22,819 nt of DNA, from the NCBI GenBank assembly GCA_964569055.1, contig CAZMSZ010000085.1, positions 1 to 22,819 of the forward strand, read 5' to 3'. This DNA comes from JAWLGW01 sp964569055. Lineage in GTDB: Bacteria; Planctomycetota; J058. The position numbers and the translations under genes were made by a program. Below, piece by piece: positions 14,863-21,600 of the stretch. How positions within the stretch are numbered: position 1 is the first letter of the stretch; each line of letters begins with the position of its first letter. The notes below the pieces were generated by a model, which was not told where the DNA came from, searched no databases, and worked only from the letters and a program-made list of their open reading frames with translations.

Positions 14863-15723
14863 GTGAGCGCGACCTCCACCGACGTCCACGAGGAGCTGCT
14901 GCAGCTCCGCTCGGCGGACCAGACCGCCTTGACGGTGCGCCGGGTGCGCCCGCGAGGCGAGGTGCGCGCGCGGCTGGCCTGGGTGCACGGGGTGGCCGAG
15001 CACGGCGGGCGCTACCTGCCGAGCTTGCGGCTGCTGGCCGAGCGGGGCTTCGAGAGCGCGATCGTCGACCTGCGCGGGCACGGCGGCTCGGGGGGGCGGC
15101 GCGTGCACCTGACGCGGTTCACGGAGTACCTCGACGACGTCGAGGCCCTGTTCGCGCACCTCGGCGACTCGGGCGACTCGCCCCTGTTCGCCCTGGGGCA
15201 CAGCATGGGTGGGCTGATCCTGACGCGGACCCTCCAGGAGCGAGCGGGCCGGCTGCCCCCGGTGCGCGGGGTCGTGCTCCTCTCGCCCTTCTTCGGCCTG
15301 GCGCTCCAGCTGCCGATCTGGAAGGAGGTCGCCGGCCGCGCGCTGTCGCGCCTCGTCCCCTGGTTCGCGCTGCCGACCGACCTCGACGTGGCGCAGCTCA
15401 GCAAGGACCCCGCCGTGGGCGAGGCCTACCTCGCCGACCGCCAGGTCTCCAAGAAGGCGACCGCGCGCTGGTACACCGAGACCGTGGCGCAGCTCCCGCT
15501 GGCGCTCGCCGGCGCCGAGCAGATGGAGCTGCCCACGCTCATGATGCACGGCGAGGACGACGGGCTGACCTGCGTCGAGTCGGCCAAGACGTTCTTCGGC
15601 CGGCTCGGCGCGGCCGACAAGGAGCTGCGCCTGTGGCCCGGGCTGCGCCACGAGCTCCTCAACGAGGTCGAGCGCGAGCAGGTGCTCGCCCACCTCGCCG
15701 GGTGGCTCGAGGCGCGCTCCTAG
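14863..15723 (+). CDS. Alpha/beta hydrolase, monoacylglycerol lipase-like
   Basis: This 286-residue soluble protein has the full alpha/beta-hydrolase order. HGVAEHGGRY (42-51) forms the oxyanion-hole loop typical of monoacylglycerol lipases, and DLRGHGGSGG (69-78) follows. The nucleophile elbow GHSMGG gives Ser114. A cap region (about 141-215) precedes MMHGEDDGLT, with the acid probably Asp233, and His263 in GLRHELLNE completes the triad. Such enzymes split monoacylglycerols or lysophospholipids; the true substrate is unproven. There is no signal peptide, so it is probably cytoplasmic. GTG 14863 is chosen for its AGGAG site. The stop lies 4 nt from the stop of the convergent small ORF. Confidence 0.88.
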   Translation: MSATSTDVHEELLQLRSADQTALTVRRVRPRGEVRARLAWVHGVAEHGGRYLPSLRLLAERGFESAIVDLRGHGGSGGRRVHLTRFTEYLDDVEALFAHLGDSGDSPLFALGHSMGGLILTRTLQERAGRLPPVRGVVLLSPFFGLALQLPIWKEVAGRALSRLVPWFALPTDLDVAQLSKDPAVGEAYLADRQVSKKATARWYTETVAQLPLALAGAEQMELPTLMMHGEDDGLTCVESAKTFFGRLGAADKELRLWPGLRHELLNEVEREQVLAHLAGWLEARS

Positions 15724-15727
15724 GGGC

Positions 15728-15859
15728 CTAGCCGAGCAGGAGGAGGCGGATCGCCTCCTCGTCCCCGTCCGGGTCGTCCTCGCCGGGCAGGTCGTCGCCG
15801 GGAGCGGCCGAGGTGCCGGCCTGCTCGGGCGACGGCCGCCCCGGGCGCGGAGCGCTCAC
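15728..15859 (-). CDS. Small acidic ORF (43 aa) coupled to the DoxX-like gene
   Basis: This short frame starts with a GTG inside the DoxX stop codon (GTGA overlap at 15856-15859), the same junction used elsewhere in the window, and ends at TAG 15728-15730. The 43-residue product has a Pro/Gly/Ser-rich start (SAPRPGRPSPEQ), a strongly acidic middle (GDDLPGEDDPDGDEE) and a hydrophobic end AIRLLLLG. I recognise no family. It has no signal peptide. The coupling argues for translation, but it is short and of skewed composition, so confidence is moderate. Confidence 0.4.
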   Translation of the reverse strand: MSAPRPGRPSPEQAGTSAAPGDDLPGEDDPDGDEEAIRLLLLG

Positions 15860-16281
15860 GCGCTCACCGTCGCGCCCGCCGCCTGCCGCGTCGCGGGGCT
15901 CTGCGCCTCGGCGGCGCGCGCCTCCTCCAGCCGCGCCAGCGTGAACGCGGCCACCGCCATCACGACGTCGCGCACGGCGACGTCGAAGTAGCCGGCCATG
16001 AGCACCTGCACGGCCACCAGGAGCAGCCAGGCCGAGGCGACGTAGGCCCCGATCCGGGTGAACTTGGTGAGCACGGCGATGCCGACCGCCAGCTCGACGA
16101 TCCCGACCACGCCCATGAAGGCCGCGGGCGAGACCGGCAGGAGCGACTCGGCGAAGGGGCTGATGTACTTGGTCCAGTCGACGAGCAGGTTGGTGAACTT
16201 GTCCAGGCCGGCGATCGCCGGCACGGCGCCGAAGCCGATCCGGAGCGCCCAGTAGGGCGCATCGAGCGATGCATGGTTCAT
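15856..16281 (-). CDS. DoxX-like membrane protein
   Basis: This 141-residue protein has four predicted membrane helices: about residues 9-25 (YWALRIGFGAVPAIAGL), 52-76 (AAFMGVVGIVELAVGIAVLT), 80-98 (IGAYVASAWLLLVAVQVLM) and 101-118 (YFDVAVRDVVMAVAAFTLA). The R-x-G-F start, the Asp-Lys-Phe after helix 1 and the four-helix length fit the DoxX superfamily, inner-membrane proteins linked in some bacteria to redox defence or quinone-dependent oxidation; the role of this one is unknown. ATG 16281 has GGAGGAGA upstream. It is divergent from an ECF sigma gene and shares a mirror-image promoter with it, which suggests it belongs to that sigma factor's regulon. Confidence 0.82.
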   Translation of the reverse strand: MNHASLDAPYWALRIGFGAVPAIAGLDKFTNLLVDWTKYISPFAESLLPVSPAAFMGVVGIVELAVGIAVLTKFTRIGAYVASAWLLLVAVQVLMAGYFDVAVRDVVMAVAAFTLARLEEARAAEAQSPATRQAAGATVSA

Positions 16282-16300
16282 GGTTGTCTCCTCCACCTGC

Positions 16301-16391
16301 AAGAGGCGGGCGGCGGCCCCGGCGTTACACGAAACTCGTCCGGAGGGGCCGCGCGGATCGGGTGTAACCTCGAAGGGGCCAGGCGACTCAT
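16301..16391. promoter_or_regulatory. Divergent pair of ECF-type promoters
   Basis: Minus strand: GTGTAAC (16330 to 16324), 16-nt spacer, GCCTCTT (16307 to 16301), 19 nt before the DoxX start. Plus strand: GTGTAAC (16362-16368), 16-nt spacer, GACTCAT (16385-16391), 17 nt before the sigma start. The -35 elements are identical, the -10 elements agree at 5 of 7 positions and the spacers are equal, so both promoters are probably read by one ECF sigma factor, most simply the one encoded here. Confidence 0.65.
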
Positions 16392-16408
16392 CAGGTCGTG
16401 AGGAGACG

Positions 16409-17095
16409 ATGAAGGCCCCCACCCAACGCTCGCTCGAGCTCGCCGCGACCCTGCCCGACGACGAGGTCGTCGCCCGGGTGCGCGCCGGCGACGTGGCGCT
16501 GTTCGAGCTCCTGATGCGGCGCCACAACGACCGGATCTACCGGACGGCCCGCGCCGTGGTGCACGACGAGGACGAGGCCGAGGACGTGATGCAGGAGGCC
16601 TACGTCCAGGCCTGGACGCATCTCCACCAGTACCGGGGCGGCGGTCGGTTCCCGGCCTGGCTGACCCGGATCGCGCTCCACGAGGCGTTCGCGCGCGTCC
16701 GCCGCCGCCTGCCGACCATCGCCGACGGCCTCGAGGATGCCGGAGGGAGCCTGATGCCGCAGCCGTCCCCCGTCCCCCAGCCCGACCAGGCGATCGTGTC
16801 CGCCGAGCTGCGCGGCCTGATCGAGCGCGCCGTCGAGCGCCTCCCCGAGCCCCAGCGGCTGGTGTTCGTGCTCCGCGACGTGCAGGGGCTCTCGGTCGCC
16901 GAGACCGCCGAGTCCCTCGAGCTGTCCGAGGCCAACGTGAAGGTCCGGCTGCACCGCGCGCGCGCGCGGCTGCGCGAGAGCCTGGAGGCCGGCGTCCAGG
17001 CTGCCTGCCCCGAGCTGTTCTCGTTCCACCGCCCCCGCTGCGACCGCGTGGTCGCCGCCGTGCTCGCGCGGATCGGCGTTCAGCCCGGCGACTGA
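16409..17095 (+). CDS. ECF-type RNA polymerase sigma factor with Cys-containing C-terminal extension
   Basis: This 228-residue protein has sigma region 2 (about 31-100: ALFELLMRRHNDRIYRTAR, DEDEAEDVMQEAYVQAWTHL, FPAWLTRIALHEAFARVRRR) and region 4 (about 136-192: LPEPQRLVFVLRDVQGLSVAETAESL then SEANVKVRLHRARARLRE). A C-terminal extension (about 193-228) reads CPELFSFHRPRCDRVVAAVLARI, with Cys200, His207 and Cys211; I recall similar RCDR-V tails in one group of ECF sigma factors. No anti-sigma gene is adjacent, so the tail may itself carry regulation; metal or redox sensing is speculation. ATG 16409 has GAGGAGA upstream. Promoter symmetry with DoxX suggests autoregulation. Confidence 0.92.
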   Translation: MKAPTQRSLELAATLPDDEVVARVRAGDVALFELLMRRHNDRIYRTARAVVHDEDEAEDVMQEAYVQAWTHLHQYRGGGRFPAWLTRIALHEAFARVRRRLPTIADGLEDAGGSLMPQPSPVPQPDQAIVSAELRGLIERAVERLPEPQRLVFVLRDVQGLSVAETAESLELSEANVKVRLHRARARLRESLEAGVQAACPELFSFHRPRCDRVVAAVLARIGVQPGD

Positions 17096-17146
17096 GCGGG
17101 CGCTCGGCCGGGCGGCCGCGGGTCGCACCCCGCCCGCCGGCCCTGC

Positions 17147-17152
17147 TACGCT
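17147..17152 (+). promoter_or_regulatory. Candidate -10 element (leaderless) for the kinase gene
   Basis: TACGCT, preceded by CTGC, ends exactly 7 nt before ATG 17160. The intervening CCGGCCA contains no ribosome binding site. Confidence 0.55.
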
Positions 17153-17159
17153 CCGGCCA

Positions 17160-19598
17160 ATGGCCAGCGCCCCCTGGAGCGTCGGGTCGCAGATCGGCGA
17201 GCTGATCCTCGAGGCTCGGCTCGGGGCCGGCGGCATGGGCGAGGTGTTCGGGGCCCGTCACGTCGCGAGCGGCGCGGCGGTGGCGGTCAAGGTGTTCGCG
17301 CCCGAGTTCGACGCGGAGGACGGGCTGCGGGCCGCGCGGGAGCGGGAGGCTCACGCGCGTGTGAGCGCGCATCCCAACGTGGGTCGGGTCTACGGCGCGG
17401 GCGAGGCGTTCGGGCGGCGCTACCTCGTGCTCGAGCTGCTCGAGGGCGGCGACCTCGAGACCCGCCTGCGCGAGGGGCCGCTCCCCGTGGCGGAGGCGTG
17501 CCACGTCGTGGAGGCGATCGCGCGGGCCGTGGCGCACGCCCACGCCGCCGGCGTGCTCCACCGGGACCTCAAGCCGGCCAACGTGCTGTTCGACGCGGCC
17601 GGGACCCCCAAGCTGGTCGACTTCGGCCTGGCGCGCCTGGCGGGCGCCGAGCGGCTCACCGCGACGGGGGCGCTCGTCGGCACCCCGGGGCACATGGCCC
17701 CCGAGCAGGCGCGCGGCGAGCGCGCGGCGCAGGACGAGCGGACCGACGTCTACGGCCTGGGCGCGATCCTGTACCACTGCCTGACCGGGCGGCCGCCGTT
17801 CGTCGGGCTCTCTGCGCTCGACACGGTGCGCCGCGTGATCGAGGAGCCGCTCCGCCCGCCGAGCGCGCTCCGGCCCGGGCTGAGCGAGGAGGTCGACGAG
17901 GTCTGCGCGCGGGCGCTCGCGCGGGAGCCGGCCGCGCGTTACCCGAGCGCGCTCGCGCTCGCCGCGGCCCTGGCGCGGCTCGGCGGCCCCTCGCCTGGTG
18001 ACGCCGCTCCGGCCTCCCCGCCTTCGGGCGAGCGGCCACGGCGCCGTCGGCGCGCGCTGCTCCTCGTCGCCGGCGGCGCGGCTGGGCTGGCGCTCGGGGT
18101 CCTGCTCGCCACCGCGCCCGAGCGCGCGGTCCGCGCGCGCCTGGTCGAGCTGCGCCGGTTCGAGGAGCAGGTGCTCGCGCCCTACGCGCTCGGTCTGGGC
18201 GCCGGCGCGGCCCCCGAACCCGCCGCGCTCGAGCGCTGGGGCCGCGCGCTGGAGGAGCTCGAGGCGCGCCTCGACGCGAGCGAGCTCGGCGGGACCGGCG
18301 CCTGGCTGCGCGCCACGCGCCGGCTGGCGCGAGGCGGCCGCGCCCGCGCGACCGCTGCGGCGGACCTCGACCCGCGCGAGGGCGCGGTGGACGCGCTCCT
18401 CGCCTGGCGCGCGGAGGCCCACGACGAGGCGTTCGAGCACCTGCGGGCCGTCCGCGCCGCGGACGGCGGGGCGCTCGCCGACCGGCTCGCGCTCGCGCTG
18501 GCGAAGGCCGGCCTCGATCGGCTCGCGGCGCGCGTGCTCACCGCCTCGCGGTTCGAGCTCGCGGCCGACGCCGAGCGGCTCGACGCGCACCTGCGCGACG
18601 CCGCGCCCGACCTCGAGGCCGCGCGCGCGCTTCAGCGCGCCGCCGCGGCGCCTTACCTCGAGGCCTGGTGCCGCGACCCCGAGCCGCTCGGCGAGCGCGC
18701 CGCGCGGCTCGGCGCGTTCTTCGCCGTCTGGCCCGGGGTCGAGGCGCCTCCCGAGCTGGAGCGGCTGCTCGAGCCGCGGGTCGCCGCCTGCGAGGCGGGC
18801 GCGCCAGGAGCGCTCGAGGAGCTCGTGGCCGGGGGCGAGCTGCTGCTCGAGCACCTGCGGCTGGTGAGCCCGCTCGCCAGCCGCATCACTCCGATCGTGT
18901 TCGACCTGCGCGGTCAGGTCGAGGGCTGGACCGTGGGGCGCGTCGCCTTCGCGCTCCGCTACGAGGGGACCTTCCCGTACTCGCGGGCGCGCCTCCTCGA
19001 CCCCGCCGCGGTGCAGGCTCACTTCCGCGGTCGGCCGAGCTGGGCGGAGGTCTGGCTCGCCGAGGCCAGGCCGCACTCCGGCGACGAGCCCGAGGCCAGG
19101 CGCGCCGAGCGCGCCGAGGCGATCGAGCGCCTGGTCGAGCGGCGCGTGCTGCGCGACGTGCACCCGGGCGTGGCGGCCGACCTGATCGAGCGGCTGTGCG
19201 AGCTGCGCGAGGCGGAGCTGGCCGGGGCGCTGGAGCTCGGGCCCGCCGAGCTCGTCCCGGGCGCGGCGACGCGATTGGAGCGAGCCTGCGCCCTGCTCGA
19301 CCGCGANNNNNNNNNNNNNNNNNNNNNNNNNNNNNNNNNNNNNNNNNNNNNNNNNNNNNNNNNNNNNNNNNNNNNNNNNNNNNNNNNNNNNNNNNNNNNN
19401 NNNNNNGCGCACGAGGAGTGCGTGCAGCGCAGCGCGCTGTTCGCGTTCGAGCTGATCTCGCTGCACGTCGAGCGCGGCGATCGGGCGCGCGCCCGCGCGG
19501 TGCTCCGGACGGCGCTGCTGTCGCACCCCCGCGACGACCAGCTGGCCGCGCTGGCGCGCGAGCTCGAGGCGAGGTGGGCGGGCGGCTCAGGGCAGTAG
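17160..19598 (+). CDS. Hanks-type serine/threonine protein kinase (contains assembly gap)
   Basis: The N-terminal kinase domain (about 14-275) is complete: Gly loop LGAGGMGEV (21-29), Lys44 in AVKVF, HRDLKPANVL with catalytic Asp136 and Asn141, DFG at 154-156, the GTPGHMAPEQ segment (174-183) and TDVYGLGAILYHCLTGRPPF. An Arg-rich segment and one membrane helix (about 299-317, ALLLVAGGAAGLALGVLLA) follow. The extracytoplasmic part is a long Ala/Leu/Arg-rich helical region, probably TPR- or coiled-coil-like, a possible sensor. A run of 100 N interrupts it; after the gap the frame ends in TPR-like sequence (RARARAVLRTALLSHPRDDQLAALARELE). As 100 N is probably a placeholder, true length and frame across the gap are unknown. 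Targets are unknown. The end overlaps the convergent epimerase gene by 12 nt. Confidence 0.88.
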   Translation: MASAPWSVGSQIGELILEARLGAGGMGEVFGARHVASGAAVAVKVFAPEFDAEDGLRAAREREAHARVSAHPNVGRVYGAGEAFGRRYLVLELLEGGDLETRLREGPLPVAEACHVVEAIARAVAHAHAAGVLHRDLKPANVLFDAAGTPKLVDFGLARLAGAERLTATGALVGTPGHMAPEQARGERAAQDERTDVYGLGAILYHCLTGRPPFVGLSALDTVRRVIEEPLRPPSALRPGLSEEVDEVCARALAREPAARYPSALALAAALARLGGPSPGDAAPASPPSGERPRRRRRALLLVAGGAAGLALGVLLATAPERAVRARLVELRRFEEQVLAPYALGLGAGAAPEPAALERWGRALEELEARLDASELGGTGAWLRATRRLARGGRARATAAADLDPREGAVDALLAWRAEAHDEAFEHLRAVRAADGGALADRLALALAKAGLDRLAARVLTASRFELAADAERLDAHLRDAAPDLEAARALQRAAAAPYLEAWCRDPEPLGERAARLGAFFAVWPGVEAPPELERLLEPRVAACEAGAPGALEELVAGGELLLEHLRLVSPLASRITPIVFDLRGQVEGWTVGRVAFALRYEGTFPYSRARLLDPAAVQAHFRGRPSWAEVWLAEARPHSGDEPEARRAERAEAIERLVERRVLRDVHPGVAADLIERLCELREAELAGALELGPAELVPGAATRLERACALLDRXXXXXXXXXXXXXXXXXXXXXXXXXXXXXXXXXXAHEECVQRSALFAFELISLHVERGDRARARAVLRTALLSHPRDDQLAALARELEARWAGGSGQ
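19307..19406. other. Assembly gap of 100 N
   Basis: Exactly 100 undetermined bases, most likely a scaffolding placeholder of unknown real length. It lies within the 3' part of the kinase gene, so linkage of the left and right parts of this window depends on the scaffold being right. Confidence 0.98.
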
Positions 19599-20615
19599 CG
19601 CGCGCGCGGCCTCGCCGCGCACCCGCCCGTGGGCGGCGAACCACGAGAGCGCGTCGCGGACGGTCTCGCGCAGCGGCCGCTCGCTCGCGCCCAGCTCGGC
19701 GCGCGCGCGGCTGCAGTCGGCGCGCAGCCCGAGGCGCATGATCTCGGCCGAGGCGGGGGTGAGCAGCGGCGGCCGCGCGGTCGCTCGCGCCCAGGCGACG
19801 CACGCGCCGCCCAGGAGCGCGAGGGCACCCGCCGAGGGGGCGACCACGGGCTTGCGCTGCCCGCTCAGCTCGAGCGCCAGGGCGACCAGCGCGGCGTACG
19901 AGACGTTCGCGCCGCCGAGCAGGTAGCTCCGCCCAGGGCGGCCGCGCTCGGCGGCCAGCAGGTGGCCGCGCGCGATGTCCCGCACGTCGCCCACGTTGAG
20001 CTCGCCCGCCGGCGCGAGCGCGACCGGGAGCTCCAACGCCGAGAGCAGCGCCTGCCCCGTGGGGGTCGGCGCGCGGTCGCCGGGGCCGAGCGGGATCGTG
20101 GGGGCGACCAGCACCACCTCGGGGCCGCCCTCGCGCGCGAAGCGCCCGGCCCAGCGCTCGACGAGCAGGTGCGACTCGTACTTGATCAGCGCGTAGAGGT
20201 CGCCCGCCGCTCCCAGCCGAAACGGGCTGTCCTCGGTCGCGTCGCGCCCGGGGCCCTGGCCGGCGAACACCGCGAGCGAGCTGGTGTGGACCACCCGCTG
20301 CACGCCGGCCGCCCGCGCGGCGAGGAGCACGTTGCGCGTCCCGCCCACGTTCACCGCCCGCAGCGCCTCGGGGCGCGGCGCCCAGAGCGTGTACAGCGCG
20401 GCGAGGTGAAACACCCACTCGCGCCCGCGCAGGGCGGGGGTCAGCGAGGCGGGCGCGGTGACGTCGCCGCGCACGCGCTCGACGTCGAGCCCGCGCAGGC
20501 TCTCGAGCGGGTCGTCGGGGAGGTGGAGCACCGCGACCTCGTGCCCGGCGTCGAGGAGCGCCCGCACGACGTGGGCGCCGATGAACCCGCCGCCGCCCGT
20601 GACCAGCGCCCTCAC
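19587..20615 (-). CDS. NAD(P)-dependent epimerase/dehydratase, HpnA-like (extended SDR)
   Basis: This 342-residue extended short-chain dehydrogenase/reductase has the nucleotide-binding GxxGxxG (TGGGGFIG, Gly7/10/13), HLAALYTLW (70-78), NVGGTRNVL (89-97), Thr111-Ser112-Ser113 and the catalytic Tyr141-x3-Lys145. HLAALYTLWAPRPEALRAVN, PTGQALL and the late YLLGGANVSYAAL resemble the hopanoid-associated epimerase HpnA and dihydroflavonol-reductase-like enzymes. No hopanoid genes are nearby, so the pathway is open. GTG 20615 is chosen because the first strand (RALVTGG) begins there and it lies 2 nt after the stop of the upstream lipoprotein gene, suggesting coupled translation. It converges on, and overlaps, the kinase gene. 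Confidence 0.88.
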   Translation of the reverse strand: MRALVTGGGGFIGAHVVRALLDAGHEVAVLHLPDDPLESLRGLDVERVRGDVTAPASLTPALRGREWVFHLAALYTLWAPRPEALRAVNVGGTRNVLLAARAAGVQRVVHTSSLAVFAGQGPGRDATEDSPFRLGAAGDLYALIKYESHLLVERWAGRFAREGGPEVVLVAPTIPLGPGDRAPTPTGQALLSALELPVALAPAGELNVGDVRDIARGHLLAAERGRPGRSYLLGGANVSYAALVALALELSGQRKPVVAPSAGALALLGGACVAWARATARPPLLTPASAEIMRLGLRADCSRARAELGASERPLRETVRDALSWFAAHGRVRGEAARALLP

Positions 20616-20617
20616 GC

Positions 20618-21505
20618 TCAGCGGTCGGTCGCCAGCCCGGTGAGCTCGAGCGGCTCGCCGAAGTCGGACGCCGTCTTGAGGTACGGCTCGCCCGCGAGCA
20701 GGACCCACACCGTCGTGAACGTCGCCTCCGCGCCGCCCTCCCAGCGGACGCGCGCACGCACCCGCGCGTGGTCGAACCCCAGCTCGACCGCCTCGACCTC
20801 GGCCGAGGCCACCCCCAGCCCGTCCCCCACCAGCGCGCCGTGCTCGCGCGCGAGGGCGGCGGCGAGGTCGGCCTCCTGCGCGAGCGCCTCGCGCGCGCTC
20901 GGGCTGAGGTAGGGGAGGAACGCGCGCGCGAGCCCGTCCGCGTCCTTCAGCGCCGCCGGCGCGCGCGCCGCCAGCCAGCTCGCCGCGCGGGCGCGGATCG
21001 CGCGCCGCAGCGCCGCGGCCCGCTCCGCGATCGCGCGCGCCTCGGGGTCGTCGTCATACGCGTCCGCCAGGGCCGCCGCGGCCTCGAGGTCGGCCCGCTC
21101 CTCGGGGTCGTCCAGCCTGGGTGCCGGGCCGGTGTCGGGCAGCTCCCCCTCGGGATCGAGCTCCTCGCCCGACCCCGAGCCGACGATCGCGCCGGCCGCA
21201 GGCCCCGCGATCGGTTCCCCGTCCTCGCGATCCCCGCGCTCGCGCTCCGCGCCCGCGGCGGGGCCGGCCTGCGGGAATGGGACCGACTCATCTCCCGCCT
21301 CGACGTCGTCCTCGTCCCACACGAGCTCGCCCTCGACCACGGCGCCGGCCGAGGGGAGGGCCTCTCCCTCCTGGGCCGGCGCACGGTCCTGGCCCTCGCC
21401 GCCCGCGCTCACGGCCGGCGCCGGCTCGGGCCGAGGGCTGGGCTCCGAGGCGGCGCAGCCGACGAGCAGCAGGATCGAGCCGAGCGCGATGAGTCGAGCG
21501 GTCAC
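20618..21505 (-). CDS. Predicted lipoprotein of unknown function
   Basis: From GTG 21505 the 295-residue product has a lipoprotein signal: TARLIALGSILLLVGC, with the acylated Cys at 17, followed by AASEPS. Residues about 20-145 are low-complexity, rich in Pro, Glu, Asp, Gly and Ala, and probably unstructured. A helical segment (about 147-225, including DLEAAAALADAYDDDPEARAIAERAAALRR in two pieces) comes next. The C-terminal beta-rich part (VEAVELGFDHARVRARVRW then ATFTTVWVLLAGEPYLKT) may be an NTF2-like fold. I do not recognise the family. GGAGG lies 5 nt before the GTG, and a GATAAT -10 candidate is 21 nt upstream. It is the first gene of a unit with the epimerase. Confidence 0.75.
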   Translation of the reverse strand: MTARLIALGSILLLVGCAASEPSPRPEPAPAVSAGGEGQDRAPAQEGEALPSAGAVVEGELVWDEDDVEAGDESVPFPQAGPAAGAERERGDREDGEPIAGPAAGAIVGSGSGEELDPEGELPDTGPAPRLDDPEERADLEAAAALADAYDDDPEARAIAERAAALRRAIRARAASWLAARAPAALKDADGLARAFLPYLSPSAREALAQEADLAAALAREHGALVGDGLGVASAEVEAVELGFDHARVRARVRWEGGAEATFTTVWVLLAGEPYLKTASDFGEPLELTGLATDR

Positions 21506-21526
21506 GAGCGCCTCCAGAGGGGCCGG

Positions 21527-21532
21527 ATTATC
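21527..21532 (-). promoter_or_regulatory. Candidate -10 element for the lipoprotein-epimerase unit
   Basis: On the minus strand GATAAT (one mismatch to TATAAT) lies 21 nt before GTG 21505, leaving a short leader that contains the ribosome binding site CTGGAGG. Confidence 0.4.
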
Positions 21533-21559
21533 CACGCATTCGCTCGGCGGCGCCCCGGC

Positions 21560-21583
21560 CACCGCCGCGCCGGCGCGGCGGTG
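21560..21583. promoter_or_regulatory. Perfect 24-bp palindrome over the MFS promoter -35 region
   Basis: The 12-bp arm CACCGCCGCGCC is followed directly by its exact reverse complement. The palindrome ends 3 bp before the TATGTT -10 candidate of the MFS gene, so it covers the -35 region, where a repressor would block transcription. It may instead be a GC-rich hairpin without function. Confidence 0.45.
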
Positions 21584-21586
21584 CTC

Positions 21587-21592
21587 TATGTT
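21587..21592 (+). promoter_or_regulatory. Candidate -10 element (leaderless) for the MFS transporter gene
   Basis: TATGTT ends 8 nt before GTG 21601, with no ribosome binding site between. It lies immediately downstream of a perfect 24-bp palindrome. Confidence 0.5.
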
Positions 21593-21600
21593 CCACGCCC

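Noticed and set aside
16280..16408. In-frame ATG at 16280 as a longer start for the second ECF sigma factor
   Set aside because: It would extend over the divergent promoters and the DoxX ribosome binding site; ATG 16409 has its own GAGGAGA.
16278..19526. Long minus-strand frame opposite the sigma factor and kinase, running through the N gap
   Set aside because: Opposite strand carries clear sigma and kinase motifs; the frame has no recognisable domain.
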